DNA from: Clostridiales bacterium
GTDB taxonomy: Bacteria > Bacillota > Clostridia > Christensenellales > UBA1242
Length of the DNA stretch: 64,000 nt
Direction of reading: 5' to 3'
NCBI GenBank assembly: GCA_015055745.1
Contig: SVHS01000002.1
Span: forward strand, 147,612-211,611
A program made the position numbers and the translations under genes. The notes under the pieces are model-generated. The model saw only the letters and a program-made list of their open reading frames with translations, had not been told where the DNA came from and did no database searches. This document shows positions 48,490 to 58,014 of this stretch, in pieces. How positions within the stretch are numbered: the stretch's first letter is position 1; each line of letters opens with the position of its first letter.

Positions 48490-49246
48490 ACTGCTCTTCA
48501 TCTGTTTGTACTGAGGTCATGCCGTGAGCTAGAGTAAGTGCATGACACACGCTAGCACCATGATGTCTCAGTACTTTGCTTACTTCACTACAAGTAGCCC
48601 CTGTAGTCATGACATCGTCGATTATTAGTATTGTTTTACCTTTGATGAGTTTCTTATGCTCAGATTTTAGTGCATAGGTATCTACGACATTTATTAGTCT
48701 TTCTCTCATACCAAGGCTTGCTTGGCTTGGATTGTCTATCACTTTGTCACAAAGCTCTACAAATGGTATCTTAGTCGCTTTTGAAAATTCTTTTGCTAAC
48801 TCTTTACTTTGATTGTAGCCACGTACTTTTTCTTTGCTGGGATACATTGGTACACAGGTGACTATATCTGGGAATATATCCCAAGTAGCAAAAGCTTGTA
48901 ATAAATATTTAGTAAGTGGTGGAATTAGATATTTGTTTCCATTATATTTCAAGCTGTGTATGATTTTTATGAGCATTTCATCGTATACAAATACAGTGCG
49001 TGCTAAAGCAAAATCAAAGTTATGCCTTTTACAGTTTTGACACACGCCGACTTGACCGTCTATCATTGGTCCACCACAACGTTTACATGGATTGGATACA
49101 AAAGGCAAAGAACAGAAACAATTTTTACAAGTATTATTTACATCATTTTCTTTCAATTCTTCGCCACAAAATATACACTTAATATTTCTTGGGAAGATTA
49201 AGTTTAGGATAAATTCTTTAAATTTTGTACATTTCTTTTGTTTCAT
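48473..49246 (-). CDS. comFC: ComF family phosphoribosyltransferase-like protein
   Basis: 257 residues. N-terminal zinc fingers CIFCGEEL ... CKNCFCSL and CKRCGGPMIDGQVGVCQNCKR (about 24-76), then a PRT domain with the PRPP-loop ILIIDDVMTTGATCSEVSKVLR (about 205). Needed for DNA uptake in competent relatives, where ComFC works with a helicase; the cellular role in non-competent species is unclear. Its start overlaps the recD2 stop (TAATG), so it is translated after recD2. Confidence 0.9.
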   Translation of the reverse strand: MKQKKCTKFKEFILNLIFPRNIKCIFCGEELKENDVNNTCKNCFCSLPFVSNPCKRCGGPMIDGQVGVCQNCKRHNFDFALARTVFVYDEMLIKIIHSLKYNGNKYLIPPLTKYLLQAFATWDIFPDIVTCVPMYPSKEKVRGYNQSKELAKEFSKATKIPFVELCDKVIDNPSQASLGMRERLINVVDTYALKSEHKKLIKGKTILIIDDVMTTGATCSEVSKVLRHHGASVCHALTLAHGMTSVQTDEEQSTIDS

Positions 49247-51468
49247 TAGTTATCTTTTGCAAATTCTTCTTTAAGGAAATCCTTAAGTAAAGTAAATCTT
49301 TTAGCAGTATAATTGTTGTGTATCATGCGAGCGAGGAGCTGTTTGCTACCAACCAACACGACTGCTTTTTTTGCACGAGTGATGGCGGTGTATAATAGAT
49401 TTCTAGTGACGATGATAGGAGCACCAGGTACTAGAGGTATCACTACGCAGTTAAATTCACTACCTTGACTTTTGTGTATCGTGATGGCGTAGGCAAGAGT
49501 GATCTGATACAGGTCAGTGCTGGCATATACGCAGACCTTGCCGTCGTCAAATCTTACAGTCACTTCATGCGTCTCAGGCTCTATTTTTGTGATATATCCT
49601 ATATCTCCATTAAATATACCAGAACCTTCTTGCATATATCCATTTTCTTCGTACTTTATGTAAGACATCTCATAATTGTTGGTGATTTGCATGATTTTAT
49701 CGCCGACATGATATTTAGTAAAATCTGTCACCAGCTCCACACCAGAAAAATGTGGATTGATAGTCATCTGTAGGCGTTTGTTTAGATTATCTATTCCACA
49801 AGGACCAGCTTTCATCGGAGCGAGGACTTGTATTTCATTAGGTTTAATTTTAAAGTAATTTGGCAATCTATTGGTCACTAAATCTACTATGGTTTCGCTA
49901 TTGGCTATCATGTCTTTACCAGCTTCGTAGAAGAAATCTTTGCTCGTATTGTCTATGATTGGCATTTTGCCATTATTGATAAGGTGAGCATTGGTGATGA
50001 TAAGGCTGTCTTCACCTTGACGATAAATATTTACTAAATGGGTAGTGTGTATTACTTTGCTTTCTATCAAGTCTCTCAATACATTACCTGCACCTACACT
50101 AGGGAGCTGGTCTTTATCTCCGACCAAAATCAATCTCGTAGTAGAGCGGAGTGCTTTTAATAAATGATAAAAGAGTGCTATGTCCACCATGCTGACTTCA
50201 TCTACTATCACCACATCTGCTTCTAGTGGATTGTTTTCATTTCGGTGAAATATACCGTCTCCATCAGCAGGATTCATCTCGAGTGCTCTATGGATAGTCT
50301 TGGCTTCCATGCCGCTCGTCTCAGTGAGTCTTTTGCTCGCTCTGCCAGTAGGAGCACATAGCAACACTTTTTTATTTTGTTGCTTAAACATCTCTAGTAT
50401 GCATCTTACGATGGTGGTCTTACCGGTACCTGGTCCACCAGTGATGATAGATACACCTTTATTCATGCTAGCGAGCACAGCGTCTGTCTGTTCGCCATTT
50501 AATTGTATCTTGTGGATACGTTGATAAAAGTTTATATTGTCCAAGAAGTTAAATTTATCGTCAAATTGATTGTAAGAAAGTTTATTTAGTTTCCTTGCTA
50601 CGTATTTTTCTTGGTAATAAAACTTTGTGAGCACGCTGATGTCTTCACCGTGATAATTAAAGTTTTTAACCATAGCCTCAATTTGTAGATAGTCTAGACA
50701 TTTGGAGACCAAAGGCTTGTCTTCTTCTGTGAAATTTAGTATTTCGATACAGTTATTGATGACACTGCTTTGTGGAAGATATGTGTGACCTTCTTTTTCA
50801 CTGCCAGTTTTGAGAGTATACACAAGGCCTGCTTTGATACGGTTTTCACCATATGGATCTATGCCGACTTTGACAGCTATTTTATCTGCAGTAGCGAAGC
50901 CGATACCGTCCACATCTTCTATCAGCTGATAAGGGTTGTTTTTCACTACTTCGATAGTCTTGTCTTTGTAGATATTAAATATTTTTATAGCCATATTGGT
51001 AGAGATAAAGTGAGACTGCAAAAACATGATGACAGATTGCATATCTTTCATCTCATTATAAGCATTGGATATTTCTACAGCTTTTTGTTTGCTTATGCCA
51101 CGGATTTTACTGAGCTTTACGGGATTGAATTCTAGTACAGTGAGAGTATCTTCACCAAATTCATTGACGATTTTTTTTGCTGTCACAGGACCTATGCCGT
51201 AGATGAGTCCACTAGACAGATATTTCTCGATGGCAGGTAGGGTAGTAGGCTCCACTACCTTTGCTTCATCGATTTTAAACTGCTCACCAAACTTTTTATT
51301 TACGATAAATTCACCTTCTAGCTCAAGAGTCTGACCCTCATATACTTCTGGAATATTGCCGACAGCAGTGAGGCGCTTTTTATCGTATGACAAACTCAGC
51401 ACAGTATATCCATTATCTGCGTTTCTAAAGACTGTATTCTCTACTGTAGCTACGATTTTCATATTCAT
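49246..51468 (-). CDS. recD2: RecD2-type SF1 DNA helicase
   Basis: 740 residues. N-terminal OB and helix-hairpin-helix repeats (SGLIYGIGPVTAKKIVNEFG, KIRGISKQKAVEISNAY), Walker A ITGGPGTGKTTIVRC near 345, VVIVDEVSMVDIALF (motif II), LVGDKDQLPSVGAGNVLRDL (III) and C-terminal YAITIHKSQGSEFNCVVIPL. A 5'-3' helicase independent of RecBC, linked to DNA repair and replication-fork stability. Operon with comFC. Confidence 0.93.
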   Translation of the reverse strand: MNMKIVATVENTVFRNADNGYTVLSLSYDKKRLTAVGNIPEVYEGQTLELEGEFIVNKKFGEQFKIDEAKVVEPTTLPAIEKYLSSGLIYGIGPVTAKKIVNEFGEDTLTVLEFNPVKLSKIRGISKQKAVEISNAYNEMKDMQSVIMFLQSHFISTNMAIKIFNIYKDKTIEVVKNNPYQLIEDVDGIGFATADKIAVKVGIDPYGENRIKAGLVYTLKTGSEKEGHTYLPQSSVINNCIEILNFTEEDKPLVSKCLDYLQIEAMVKNFNYHGEDISVLTKFYYQEKYVARKLNKLSYNQFDDKFNFLDNINFYQRIHKIQLNGEQTDAVLASMNKGVSIITGGPGTGKTTIVRCILEMFKQQNKKVLLCAPTGRASKRLTETSGMEAKTIHRALEMNPADGDGIFHRNENNPLEADVVIVDEVSMVDIALFYHLLKALRSTTRLILVGDKDQLPSVGAGNVLRDLIESKVIHTTHLVNIYRQGEDSLIITNAHLINNGKMPIIDNTSKDFFYEAGKDMIANSETIVDLVTNRLPNYFKIKPNEIQVLAPMKAGPCGIDNLNKRLQMTINPHFSGVELVTDFTKYHVGDKIMQITNNYEMSYIKYEENGYMQEGSGIFNGDIGYITKIEPETHEVTVRFDDGKVCVYASTDLYQITLAYAITIHKSQGSEFNCVVIPLVPGAPIIVTRNLLYTAITRAKKAVVLVGSKQLLARMIHNNYTAKRFTLLKDFLKEEFAKDN

Positions 51469-51610
51469 TTATATTACTACATTATCAGATTTTAAGCAAA
51501 TGTTAAAAAGTAAATCTTTTCTTTTTGTTGTAAATTGTCAAATTTCACTAAAAGTAAAAAATCGTTTGAGTTTTTTTATAATTTTTGTATAATTGTACAA
51601 AGGAAGGATT

Positions 51611-54439
51611 ATGGCAATATACAAATCATCTTTCAATAAAAAGCCCGAAAAAAAGGAAAAAGTAGAGAAGAAATCTCGAGAAGTCAGAGAAAAGCCTGCT
51701 AAAAAACCGATAAAGATTCGTGCTAGTGCAGTATGGCTAGTGGTGTTTTTGGCATTATTTGTTGCTTGTATTTTGCCATCTAATTTTATCAAAAACATTA
51801 TTTTGGGATTAGTAGGACTCTTGATATATCCTGTATGTATAGTAGGTATATTCTTTTGTGTCATGATGCTTAGAAATAAAAAATACAAGATCAAGACGCG
51901 ATATATAGTGTATCTCACCATGGCTCTCGGTATTATTTGGTTTATTTTCCATTTGATTTTGACATCAAAATTGAGCCTCGATAGCTATGGCGTGTACTTA
52001 GCTGAGACTTATGCTGCCAAGACTACTGCTGGAGGATTATTATTTAGTCTGATTTCATTCCCTGTGGTGAAACTACTCACTTATGTAGGAGCGTATATCT
52101 TTAGTGCGATCGCTTTGGCAATATTTATAGGACTTATCATAGATTATATCAATGTAGAGCGTAGCGTTGGCCATGCAGAAAAGAAGACTAAGTTTAACTT
52201 TGACAATATAGAAGAATTTAGTTTTGATGAAAAGCCTATCGAGACCATCACTCACGAAGAGCACGCCAAGAAGATAGCTAAGAAGAAATTGGGACTAGAG
52301 AAAGGTGAGACCACTATCATATCTAGCAGTATGCCAAGCTATGATATCCCTGTAGAGCAACCAGTACGTCCGATGACAAAGAGAGATTATATTTTGACTC
52401 CGCTTGATCCAGTGATACCACCGAAGGATAGCAAAGAGATTTTTACGGAAAATACGACAGAGCTGTACAATACAAGAAGAGATAGGGTACAGATTTCCAA
52501 TCTTGACACTCATATACAGAAAGAAGTGTCCGAGCTGGAGGAGATCAAGCCTGTATCTGAGCCTATAGAAGAGATAGAGGAAGAAATACAAGATGAAGAG
52601 TATAATGACTTGATCTTGGACGACGGAGAAGATCTAAGTGACTATGAGACTGCTTTTGAGACGGACACTGATGTCAGTGATGAAGAAGAGATAGATGAAG
52701 TAGAAGATGAGGAAGAGCTAGAAGACCTAGCAGAAGATATTGATGAAGATATAGATGAAGAGCCAGTCGAGGAAGAAGTGACCGTCGACCTAAATAAACA
52801 AGAGTTTGTAGATGAATATGCTTATAACAAAAATCAAGTAGGATTAGGCTCTACTGTAGAGACAGAGTTGGTACGCCCTAGTATAGATATTTCAAAGTTT
52901 AATCTGCCTAATAAAGCAAAACCAGTAGGACAGACTGAGACAGTCAAAGAAGAACCAAAGCAAAAGTTAGATATCCCACCATATGTAGCTCCTCCAGTAG
53001 AGCTATTAAATTATATGGACAATCCTGTAAGGATAAGTGATGAAGAATTGCAAGACAATATCGATAGACTAGAGCAAGTATTGGAAGACTTTAAGGTGCC
53101 AGCGAAGGTAAACAATGTGCAGGTAGGTCCTGCTGTCACTAGATATGAGCTTACTATGCCGAGAGGTATATCTGTAAATAAGATAGCACAGATGGCGGAC
53201 GATATTGCTATGACTCTAGCTAGTAATGGAGCTATCCGTGTCGAAGCCCCTATCCCAGGTAAAAACTCAGTAGGTATAGAGGTGCCAAACAATCAAATCA
53301 GCCCTGTGAGTCTAAGAGAATTAATAGATAGTGAAGACTATAGAGTGAGAGGAAATCCTTTGTCTTTTGTGTTGGGTAAAGATATCAATGGCGATATAGT
53401 ATTTTGTAATTTAGACAAAATGCCTCACGTGCTTGTGGCTGGTAGTACTGGTAGTGGTAAATCAGTATGCTTAAATACAATGCTACTAAGTATGTGCTAC
53501 AAAGCTGGCCCTCAAGATTTGAGATTGATCCTTGTAGATCCTAAGATGGTAGAATTTTCAACATATAATGGATTGCCTCATTTGTTGATACCAGAGGTCA
53601 TCACAAATAAAGATATGACCATCAATGCACTAGATTGGGCTATCAAAGAAATGGAACGCAGATATGCATTGTTTGCTAAAAATCATGTAGTAAATATCAA
53701 TGAATTTAATAAATCAGATGTAGTGAGAAACAAGAGAGAAGAAAAATTGCCATTCATAGTCATAGTAGTAGATGAATTGGCTGACTTGATGTTAGAGGCA
53801 AAGCGTGAGATAGAGGATAGGATAGCAAAATTAGCTGCAAAAGCTCGTGCTGCAGGTATTCACTTAGTATTGGCTACTCAGAGACCATCAGTCGATGTCA
53901 TCACTGGTACAGTCAAGGCAAATCTTCCGTCTCGTATCGCGTTTGCTCTCACAAACTATATGGATAGTAAGACTGTGCTTGATGGTGGCGGTGCAGAAAA
54001 ATTGCTCGGTAAGGGAGATATGCTATTTAAGCCTCAAGACAAACCTGAGGCTCGTCGTATACAAGGTGCATATGTATCTAATCCGGAGATATATCAGGTG
54101 GTAGAATTTATCAAACAAAACAACACTCCTGTATACGATGATGATGCTGGGAAGGCTATCAAGTCACCACATTCAGATAGGCCGGCTGGTGACAATGCTG
54201 GTGGCAGAGAGATAGAGTTTGACCCAGTGCTAAAAGACGCACTTAGAATGTTTATTCAGACTAAGCAAGCTAGCGGTAGTATGATATCTCGTAGATATTC
54301 AGTGGGATTCAATCGTGCTGGTCGTATCATGGATCAGATGGAGATGGCGGGTTTTATTGGTCCGCAAGAAGGTTCAAAACCTCGTCAAGTGCTTATCACT
54401 CTAGATGAATACAAAGCAATATTTGGTGAAGATAAGTAA
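51611..54439 (+). CDS. ftsK: FtsK/SpoIIIE DNA translocase
   Basis: 942 residues. Four N-terminal membrane segments (about 40-180), a long very acidic linker (about 290-430, Glu/Asp runs), the motor with Walker A VLVAGSTGSGKSVCLNTM (about 610) and Walker B FIVIVVDELADLMLEAKRE (about 715). A C-terminal gamma winged helix (LRMFIQTKQASGSMISRRYSVGFNRAGRIMDQME) follows. Pumps chromosomes at division septa and, in spore-formers, into the forespore. Start ATG 51611 with GGAAGG. The name could equally be spoIIIE. Confidence 0.95.
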   Translation: MAIYKSSFNKKPEKKEKVEKKSREVREKPAKKPIKIRASAVWLVVFLALFVACILPSNFIKNIILGLVGLLIYPVCIVGIFFCVMMLRNKKYKIKTRYIVYLTMALGIIWFIFHLILTSKLSLDSYGVYLAETYAAKTTAGGLLFSLISFPVVKLLTYVGAYIFSAIALAIFIGLIIDYINVERSVGHAEKKTKFNFDNIEEFSFDEKPIETITHEEHAKKIAKKKLGLEKGETTIISSSMPSYDIPVEQPVRPMTKRDYILTPLDPVIPPKDSKEIFTENTTELYNTRRDRVQISNLDTHIQKEVSELEEIKPVSEPIEEIEEEIQDEEYNDLILDDGEDLSDYETAFETDTDVSDEEEIDEVEDEEELEDLAEDIDEDIDEEPVEEEVTVDLNKQEFVDEYAYNKNQVGLGSTVETELVRPSIDISKFNLPNKAKPVGQTETVKEEPKQKLDIPPYVAPPVELLNYMDNPVRISDEELQDNIDRLEQVLEDFKVPAKVNNVQVGPAVTRYELTMPRGISVNKIAQMADDIAMTLASNGAIRVEAPIPGKNSVGIEVPNNQISPVSLRELIDSEDYRVRGNPLSFVLGKDINGDIVFCNLDKMPHVLVAGSTGSGKSVCLNTMLLSMCYKAGPQDLRLILVDPKMVEFSTYNGLPHLLIPEVITNKDMTINALDWAIKEMERRYALFAKNHVVNINEFNKSDVVRNKREEKLPFIVIVVDELADLMLEAKREIEDRIAKLAAKARAAGIHLVLATQRPSVDVITGTVKANLPSRIAFALTNYMDSKTVLDGGGAEKLLGKGDMLFKPQDKPEARRIQGAYVSNPEIYQVVEFIKQNNTPVYDDDAGKAIKSPHSDRPAGDNAGGREIEFDPVLKDALRMFIQTKQASGSMISRRYSVGFNRAGRIMDQMEMAGFIGPQEGSKPRQVLITLDEYKAIFGEDK

Positions 54440-54442
54440 AAT

Positions 54443-54470
54443 AAAAATCCACACTTTTGTGGATTTTTTT
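54443..54470 (+). terminator. Terminator after ftsK
   Basis: ATCCACA-CTTT-TGTGGAT stem with T-run. Confidence 0.88.
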
Positions 54471-54483
54471 CATATCTAATATC

Positions 54484-55335
54484 ATGAAAATAAGTGATAG
54501 CCATACAGATTTTATGACATCTATAGATAGTAGAGATAAGCGAGAGAAATATATTTCCACAATATGTGGAAAAGTAAAAAATTTATGCTGTGCCATATTT
54601 ACCACAAATAAAAATTTTAGTGTAGAAGATATTATTAATTTTAAGAAAGAGATAGATTATCTTCAAGGTAAATATAAAATAAATCTATTATTTTCTTTAG
54701 AAGATATAGGTTTTATAAAAAATGAAGAAGAATTGTATCGTATCGTATCTCTTCGGCCTTTTTCTGTGACGCTGACATGGAATAACTCAAACCAATTCGC
54801 CGGTGGTGCTCACACAGATAAAGGATTGACAAAGCTGGGTAGGCGTTGTGTACGAATATTAGAAACAAATGGGATTTTGGTAGACACTGCGCATTTATCT
54901 AGGCGTGCGTTTTGGGAGTTTTCTAAGATTACTATCTTTCCGATATTCAATTCTCATAGCAATATTTTTTCACTCAAGAGACATAAAAGAAATCTCACTG
55001 ATAAGCAAATAGAAAGGATTGTGATTAGCGGAGGATATGTGGGCTTGACTTTGTATGATGAATTTGTAGGCAGGACAAAAGGCGATAGTATGAAGATTGT
55101 AGAGCAGTTTGACTATTTGGTTCAAAGATTTGGAGATAAATGTTTTGGCTTCGGTACAGACCTGTATGGTATAGAAGAAGAAAATTTGCCAATAGATATA
55201 AAAAAATATCATGATTTTTATTTGATAGAAAAAACCATGATAAATTTAGGATTTAATAAAAAATTAATTAATAAAATATTTTTTAAAAATTTTGAAAAAT
55301 TATTAAAAATAGGTGAAAAAACTAATAAAAATTAA
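54484..55335 (+). CDS. Membrane dipeptidase family (M19) metallopeptidase
   Basis: 283 residues. Family blocks: N-terminal SDSHTDF (HxD metal ligands), TLTWNNSNQFAGGAH-DKGLTKLGRRCVRILETNGILVDTAHLSRRAFWEF (about 95-145), PIFNSHSN and GGYVGLTLYDEFVG, with GFGTDLYG near the end. Hydrolyses dipeptides such as those with D-residues. Slightly short for the family. Start ATG 54484; no ribosome-binding site, and the ATG follows the ftsK terminator by 13 bases, so a short or absent leader is likely. Confidence 0.83.
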   Translation: MKISDSHTDFMTSIDSRDKREKYISTICGKVKNLCCAIFTTNKNFSVEDIINFKKEIDYLQGKYKINLLFSLEDIGFIKNEEELYRIVSLRPFSVTLTWNNSNQFAGGAHTDKGLTKLGRRCVRILETNGILVDTAHLSRRAFWEFSKITIFPIFNSHSNIFSLKRHKRNLTDKQIERIVISGGYVGLTLYDEFVGRTKGDSMKIVEQFDYLVQRFGDKCFGFGTDLYGIEEENLPIDIKKYHDFYLIEKTMINLGFNKKLINKIFFKNFEKLLKIGEKTNKN

Positions 55336-55371
55336 TTTTTACATTTAATTTTTTAATTATTTTTCGGTTTT

Positions 55372-55659
55372 TTAATAATTATAGTCATTATTTTGATTTT
55401 GTGATAATTTTGATATTAAAGAACGATTTGATTTGTAGATATCTAATCTTTCTACACCTTGTACAATATCATTTCTAAAACTAGATAGCAAATTAGTAGT
55501 ATCTTTTGCTGCCATCTTGCCTAGATCTGTCTTGAAGATTAGCTCAGCGTCTTCCAAATACTTGAGTAGACAATTGATGTGATGAGTGATGTTTTTATTT
55601 AAGTCTTCTCTTGTCCTGTTTTCTTCTCTGATTTTGTTTATGTCATTTGTTGTGTCCAT
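55372..55659 (-). CDS. Hypothetical protein, 95 aa
   Basis: Strong AAGGAGGAC site. Helical, charged: NKIREENRTREDLNKNITHHINCLLKYLEDAELIF, then FRNDIVQGVERLDIYKSNRSLISKLSQNQ. Pattern fits a small cytoplasmic helical-bundle protein. Not recognised. Confidence 0.6.
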   Translation of the reverse strand: MDTTNDINKIREENRTREDLNKNITHHINCLLKYLEDAELIFKTDLGKMAAKDTTNLLSSFRNDIVQGVERLDIYKSNRSLISKLSQNQNNDYNY

Positions 55660-55818
55660 TTGTCCTCCTTGATTTTAAGACCGATACATTGTATCAAGGA
55701 TTTTTATTCTTGTCAATAAATATTCAAAATAAGTAAATTTTTGTCTACTACGTACAATAATTGTGATACAGCAGTTGACAAATAAAATATTTTATGTTAG
55801 CATAATATTGTAATTATA

Positions 55819-55833
55819 CGAGTGTGGCGAAAT
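55819..55833 (+). repeat. Partial copy of the tRNA-Leu 5' end
   Basis: CGAGTGTGGCGAAAT, identical to bases 55855-55869 in the tRNA-Leu 5' half, 36 bp upstream in the same orientation. Confidence 0.8.
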
Positions 55834-55853
55834 GCTAACTCTGATTATTATTT

Positions 55854-55936
55854 GCGAGTGTGGCGAAATCGGCAGACGCGCACGTTTAAGGGGCGTGTGG
55901 GAGACCGTATGGGTTCAAGTCCCATCACTCGCACCA
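55854..55936 (+). tRNA. tRNA-Leu (AAG)
   Basis: 83 bases with CCA. Acceptor GCGAGTG / CACTCGC, discriminator A, long variable arm (TGGGAGACCGTAT) and T arm GGGTTCAAGTCCC. Anticodon stem CACGT / GCGTG leaves loop TTAAGGG, anticodon AAG; A34 would need editing to inosine. A one-base shift of the stem would read TAA instead but pairs poorly. Confidence 0.88.
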
Positions 55937-55964
55937 TTTGTTAGCTATAGGAGGGGTAAAAGAT

Positions 55965-56453
55965 ATGGAAGTAACTGAAGAAAGAAAACAAAAAGCTCAA
56001 CAAATAGCATGTTTGCCAGGTACTCATTTAGATAAAGTGGTATATGCTTTATCTATTTTGAAAAAGATAGGACAAGATGCTAAGTTGACATTTAATGGTC
56101 AAGAACTATATTCTTGGGATACAGAAGATGACATCTATATCAAGATATTTGGTCGTACAAGAGCACAACAAGAAGCAGAAGAGATAAAATGTATGCCAGG
56201 GACTCATTTGGATGATGCAATAAAGAAATTGGCTAAATGCAATGAAGAAGGTCGAAATGCCAAGTTAACATTTAATGGACAAGAACTTTATTCTTGGGAT
56301 ACAGAAGATGACATATATATGAAGCTATTCGGACGTACAAAAGCACAGCAAGAAGCAAAAGAGAGAGAAATAGAATCAAAATTGAAAAAGAGAAAAAAAG
56401 ATTGGGAACAAGACGGTATTGCTGCAGATGATGGTGGCATTACTACAGATTAA
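55965..56453 (+). CDS. Small protein with a tandem-duplicated domain (162 aa)
   Basis: Start ATG 55965 with AGGAGGGG. Two copies of a ~55-residue unit: C(L/M)PGTHLD ... (G/R)xDAKLTFNGQELYSWDTEDDIYxKxFGRTxAQQEA, at about 16-71 and 72-127; the second half of each is nearly identical. A charged tail follows. FNGQELYSWDTEDD resembles small uncharacterised proteins of Bacillota with an FNG..LYS..T pattern. Function unknown. Confidence 0.7.
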   Translation: MEVTEERKQKAQQIACLPGTHLDKVVYALSILKKIGQDAKLTFNGQELYSWDTEDDIYIKIFGRTRAQQEAEEIKCMPGTHLDDAIKKLAKCNEEGRNAKLTFNGQELYSWDTEDDIYMKLFGRTKAQQEAKEREIESKLKKRKKDWEQDGIAADDGGITTD

Positions 56454-56456
56454 TAA

Positions 56457-56482
56457 ATAAGAGAGGTGACTCTCTTTTTTAT
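56457..56482 (+). terminator. Terminator after the duplicated-domain gene
   Basis: AAGAGAG-GTGA-CTCTCTT stem then T-run. Confidence 0.88.
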
Positions 56483-56566
56483 TTAAAATATTACATTTTT
56501 AACGAAAAGGTGGTTTTTGGTTGTAAAAAATCTCATTTTTATATATAATATTGGTACGGAGAGGTA

Positions 56567-57508
56567 ATGAAAAAGTTAAATTGTATAATTGATTGTGACC
56601 CAGGTGTGGACGATACTGCTGCTATAAGTTTGTCTTTGTATGATGAATTGATGGATATAAAATTGATCACTACTGTGAGTGGTAATCTAGACATTGATAT
56701 AGTGACTAGAAATGTATTGCACATTTTGGAGAAATTTGAGAGGACGGATATTCCTGTCGCGAAGGGAGCTTCCAAGCCTTTTGGTAAGAGTATGCCAAAT
56801 GCTGCGTTTATACATCAGAAAAAAGGTATGGGGGGATATATCCCGCCGGATATGGTCGAGACTAGACCTATAGAGACTGAAGCTGTCGAAGCTATGTATG
56901 AGATTATCAAACAAAACAAAAATGACATTAGTATTGTTATGCTAGGACCGCACACTAATGTAGCCAAACTTATCAAAAAGCATCCTGATGTAGTCAGTAT
57001 GATAAATCATATTTACTGTGAAGGTTGTGCTCCGTATGGACTAAAGGGCGAAGGCAAGTGGACTAATTATATTTCATTCAATGCTTCTTTTGATGCTGTG
57101 GCTATGAAGATTGTTGTGGAGAGTGGTATCCCTGTCACTATAGTGCCATCACGTATGGGTAGAGAGTTAGCGAACTTTAATGAAGAAGAAGTATTTAAGA
57201 TACGAGATATAAACGATGTGGGTAAGTTTTTCTTCGAGATGTACAATCAATATTGGGAGCACAATTATGACGATAGACGTATCGCTACTAATGACACTTG
57301 TGCGTGCCTTGCATTGAGATTTCCAAAGTTATTTAAGACCAAGAAGGCTACAGTATCAGTAAATATTGATGATATGTATGGTAGGACAGACTTTACTTTT
57401 ACAAGGAAGGGTAATGTAAACTACGTCTACAAGGTAAATAAAAAGAAAATGCACGAATATTTCTTTGGTGCTATAAAAAAATTGGATAGATTTAAATTTT
57501 ATAAATAA
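56567..57508 (+). CDS. Nucleoside hydrolase (IUNH family)
   Basis: 313 residues. N-terminal metal motif IIDCDPGVDDTAAISLS is diagnostic for inosine-uridine nucleoside hydrolases, which cleave ribonucleosides to ribose and base for salvage. ITTVSGNLDIDIVTRNVLHIL and IVMLGPHTNVAKLIKKHPDV follow as in the family. Promoter TTGTAA-N17-TATAAT and GGAGAGG site. The C-terminal substrate His is not obvious, so specificity is unclear. Confidence 0.92.
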   Translation: MKKLNCIIDCDPGVDDTAAISLSLYDELMDIKLITTVSGNLDIDIVTRNVLHILEKFERTDIPVAKGASKPFGKSMPNAAFIHQKKGMGGYIPPDMVETRPIETEAVEAMYEIIKQNKNDISIVMLGPHTNVAKLIKKHPDVVSMINHIYCEGCAPYGLKGEGKWTNYISFNASFDAVAMKIVVESGIPVTIVPSRMGRELANFNEEEVFKIRDINDVGKFFFEMYNQYWEHNYDDRRIATNDTCACLALRFPKLFKTKKATVSVNIDDMYGRTDFTFTRKGNVNYVYKVNKKKMHEYFFGAIKKLDRFKFYK

Positions 57509-57564
57509 TCGTTTGACAGAAAATAAATGATTTTGTTATATTTATAGAAATAAAGGAGAAAGAT

Positions 57565-58002
57565 ATGCATATGCTTTACATTTGGTTGGCGGTATTATGT
57601 GTGGGTCTCTTGATAGAGTGGATCAATGCTGGCACGTTGATTAGCGTTTGGTTCTCAGTCGGAGCTATTATCCCTCTTATTATGAGTTTTTGGGGTATCA
57701 CTACACCGCTATACATCACTTTACAAGTGGTAATATTTGGACTAGTATCTATACTATGTTTGGTATTCTTGAGAAAGATTGCTAAGAAATTGTTGTTCAA
57801 AAATACGCAAGAAAAGACAAATCTAGAATTATATGTCGGTAAAAAAATGAAAATAGTCGCAGAGTACAACAAAGTGCCTTACATTAAATTCAACGGCATA
57901 GAGTACAAGGCGATAGCAGAGGACGGAGTAGACCTCAATATCGATGATGAAGTGGAGATTGTCCGTTTTGAAGGCAACAAAGCTATAGTAAAAAAGGTTT
58001 AG
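57565..58002 (+). CDS. NfeD-family membrane protein
   Basis: 145 residues. Three membrane segments (about 5-70), then an OB-fold domain (YVGKKMKIVAEYNKVPYIKFNGIEYKAIAEDGVDLNIDDEVEIVRFEGNKAIVKKV). NfeD proteins partner with SPFH/stomatin proteins, and the next gene, 12 bases downstream, is exactly that. Promoter TTGACA near 57514. Likely acts in membrane microdomain organisation or quality control. Confidence 0.88.
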   Translation: MHMLYIWLAVLCVGLLIEWINAGTLISVWFSVGAIIPLIMSFWGITTPLYITLQVVIFGLVSILCLVFLRKIAKKLLFKNTQEKTNLELYVGKKMKIVAEYNKVPYIKFNGIEYKAIAEDGVDLNIDDEVEIVRFEGNKAIVKKV

Positions 58003-58014
58003 GGAGGATAAAAT

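Noticed and set aside
55854..55936. tRNA-Leu with anticodon TAA
   Set aside because: That frame gives an anticodon stem with mismatches; shifting by one gives a 5-bp stem (one wobble) and anticodon AAG.
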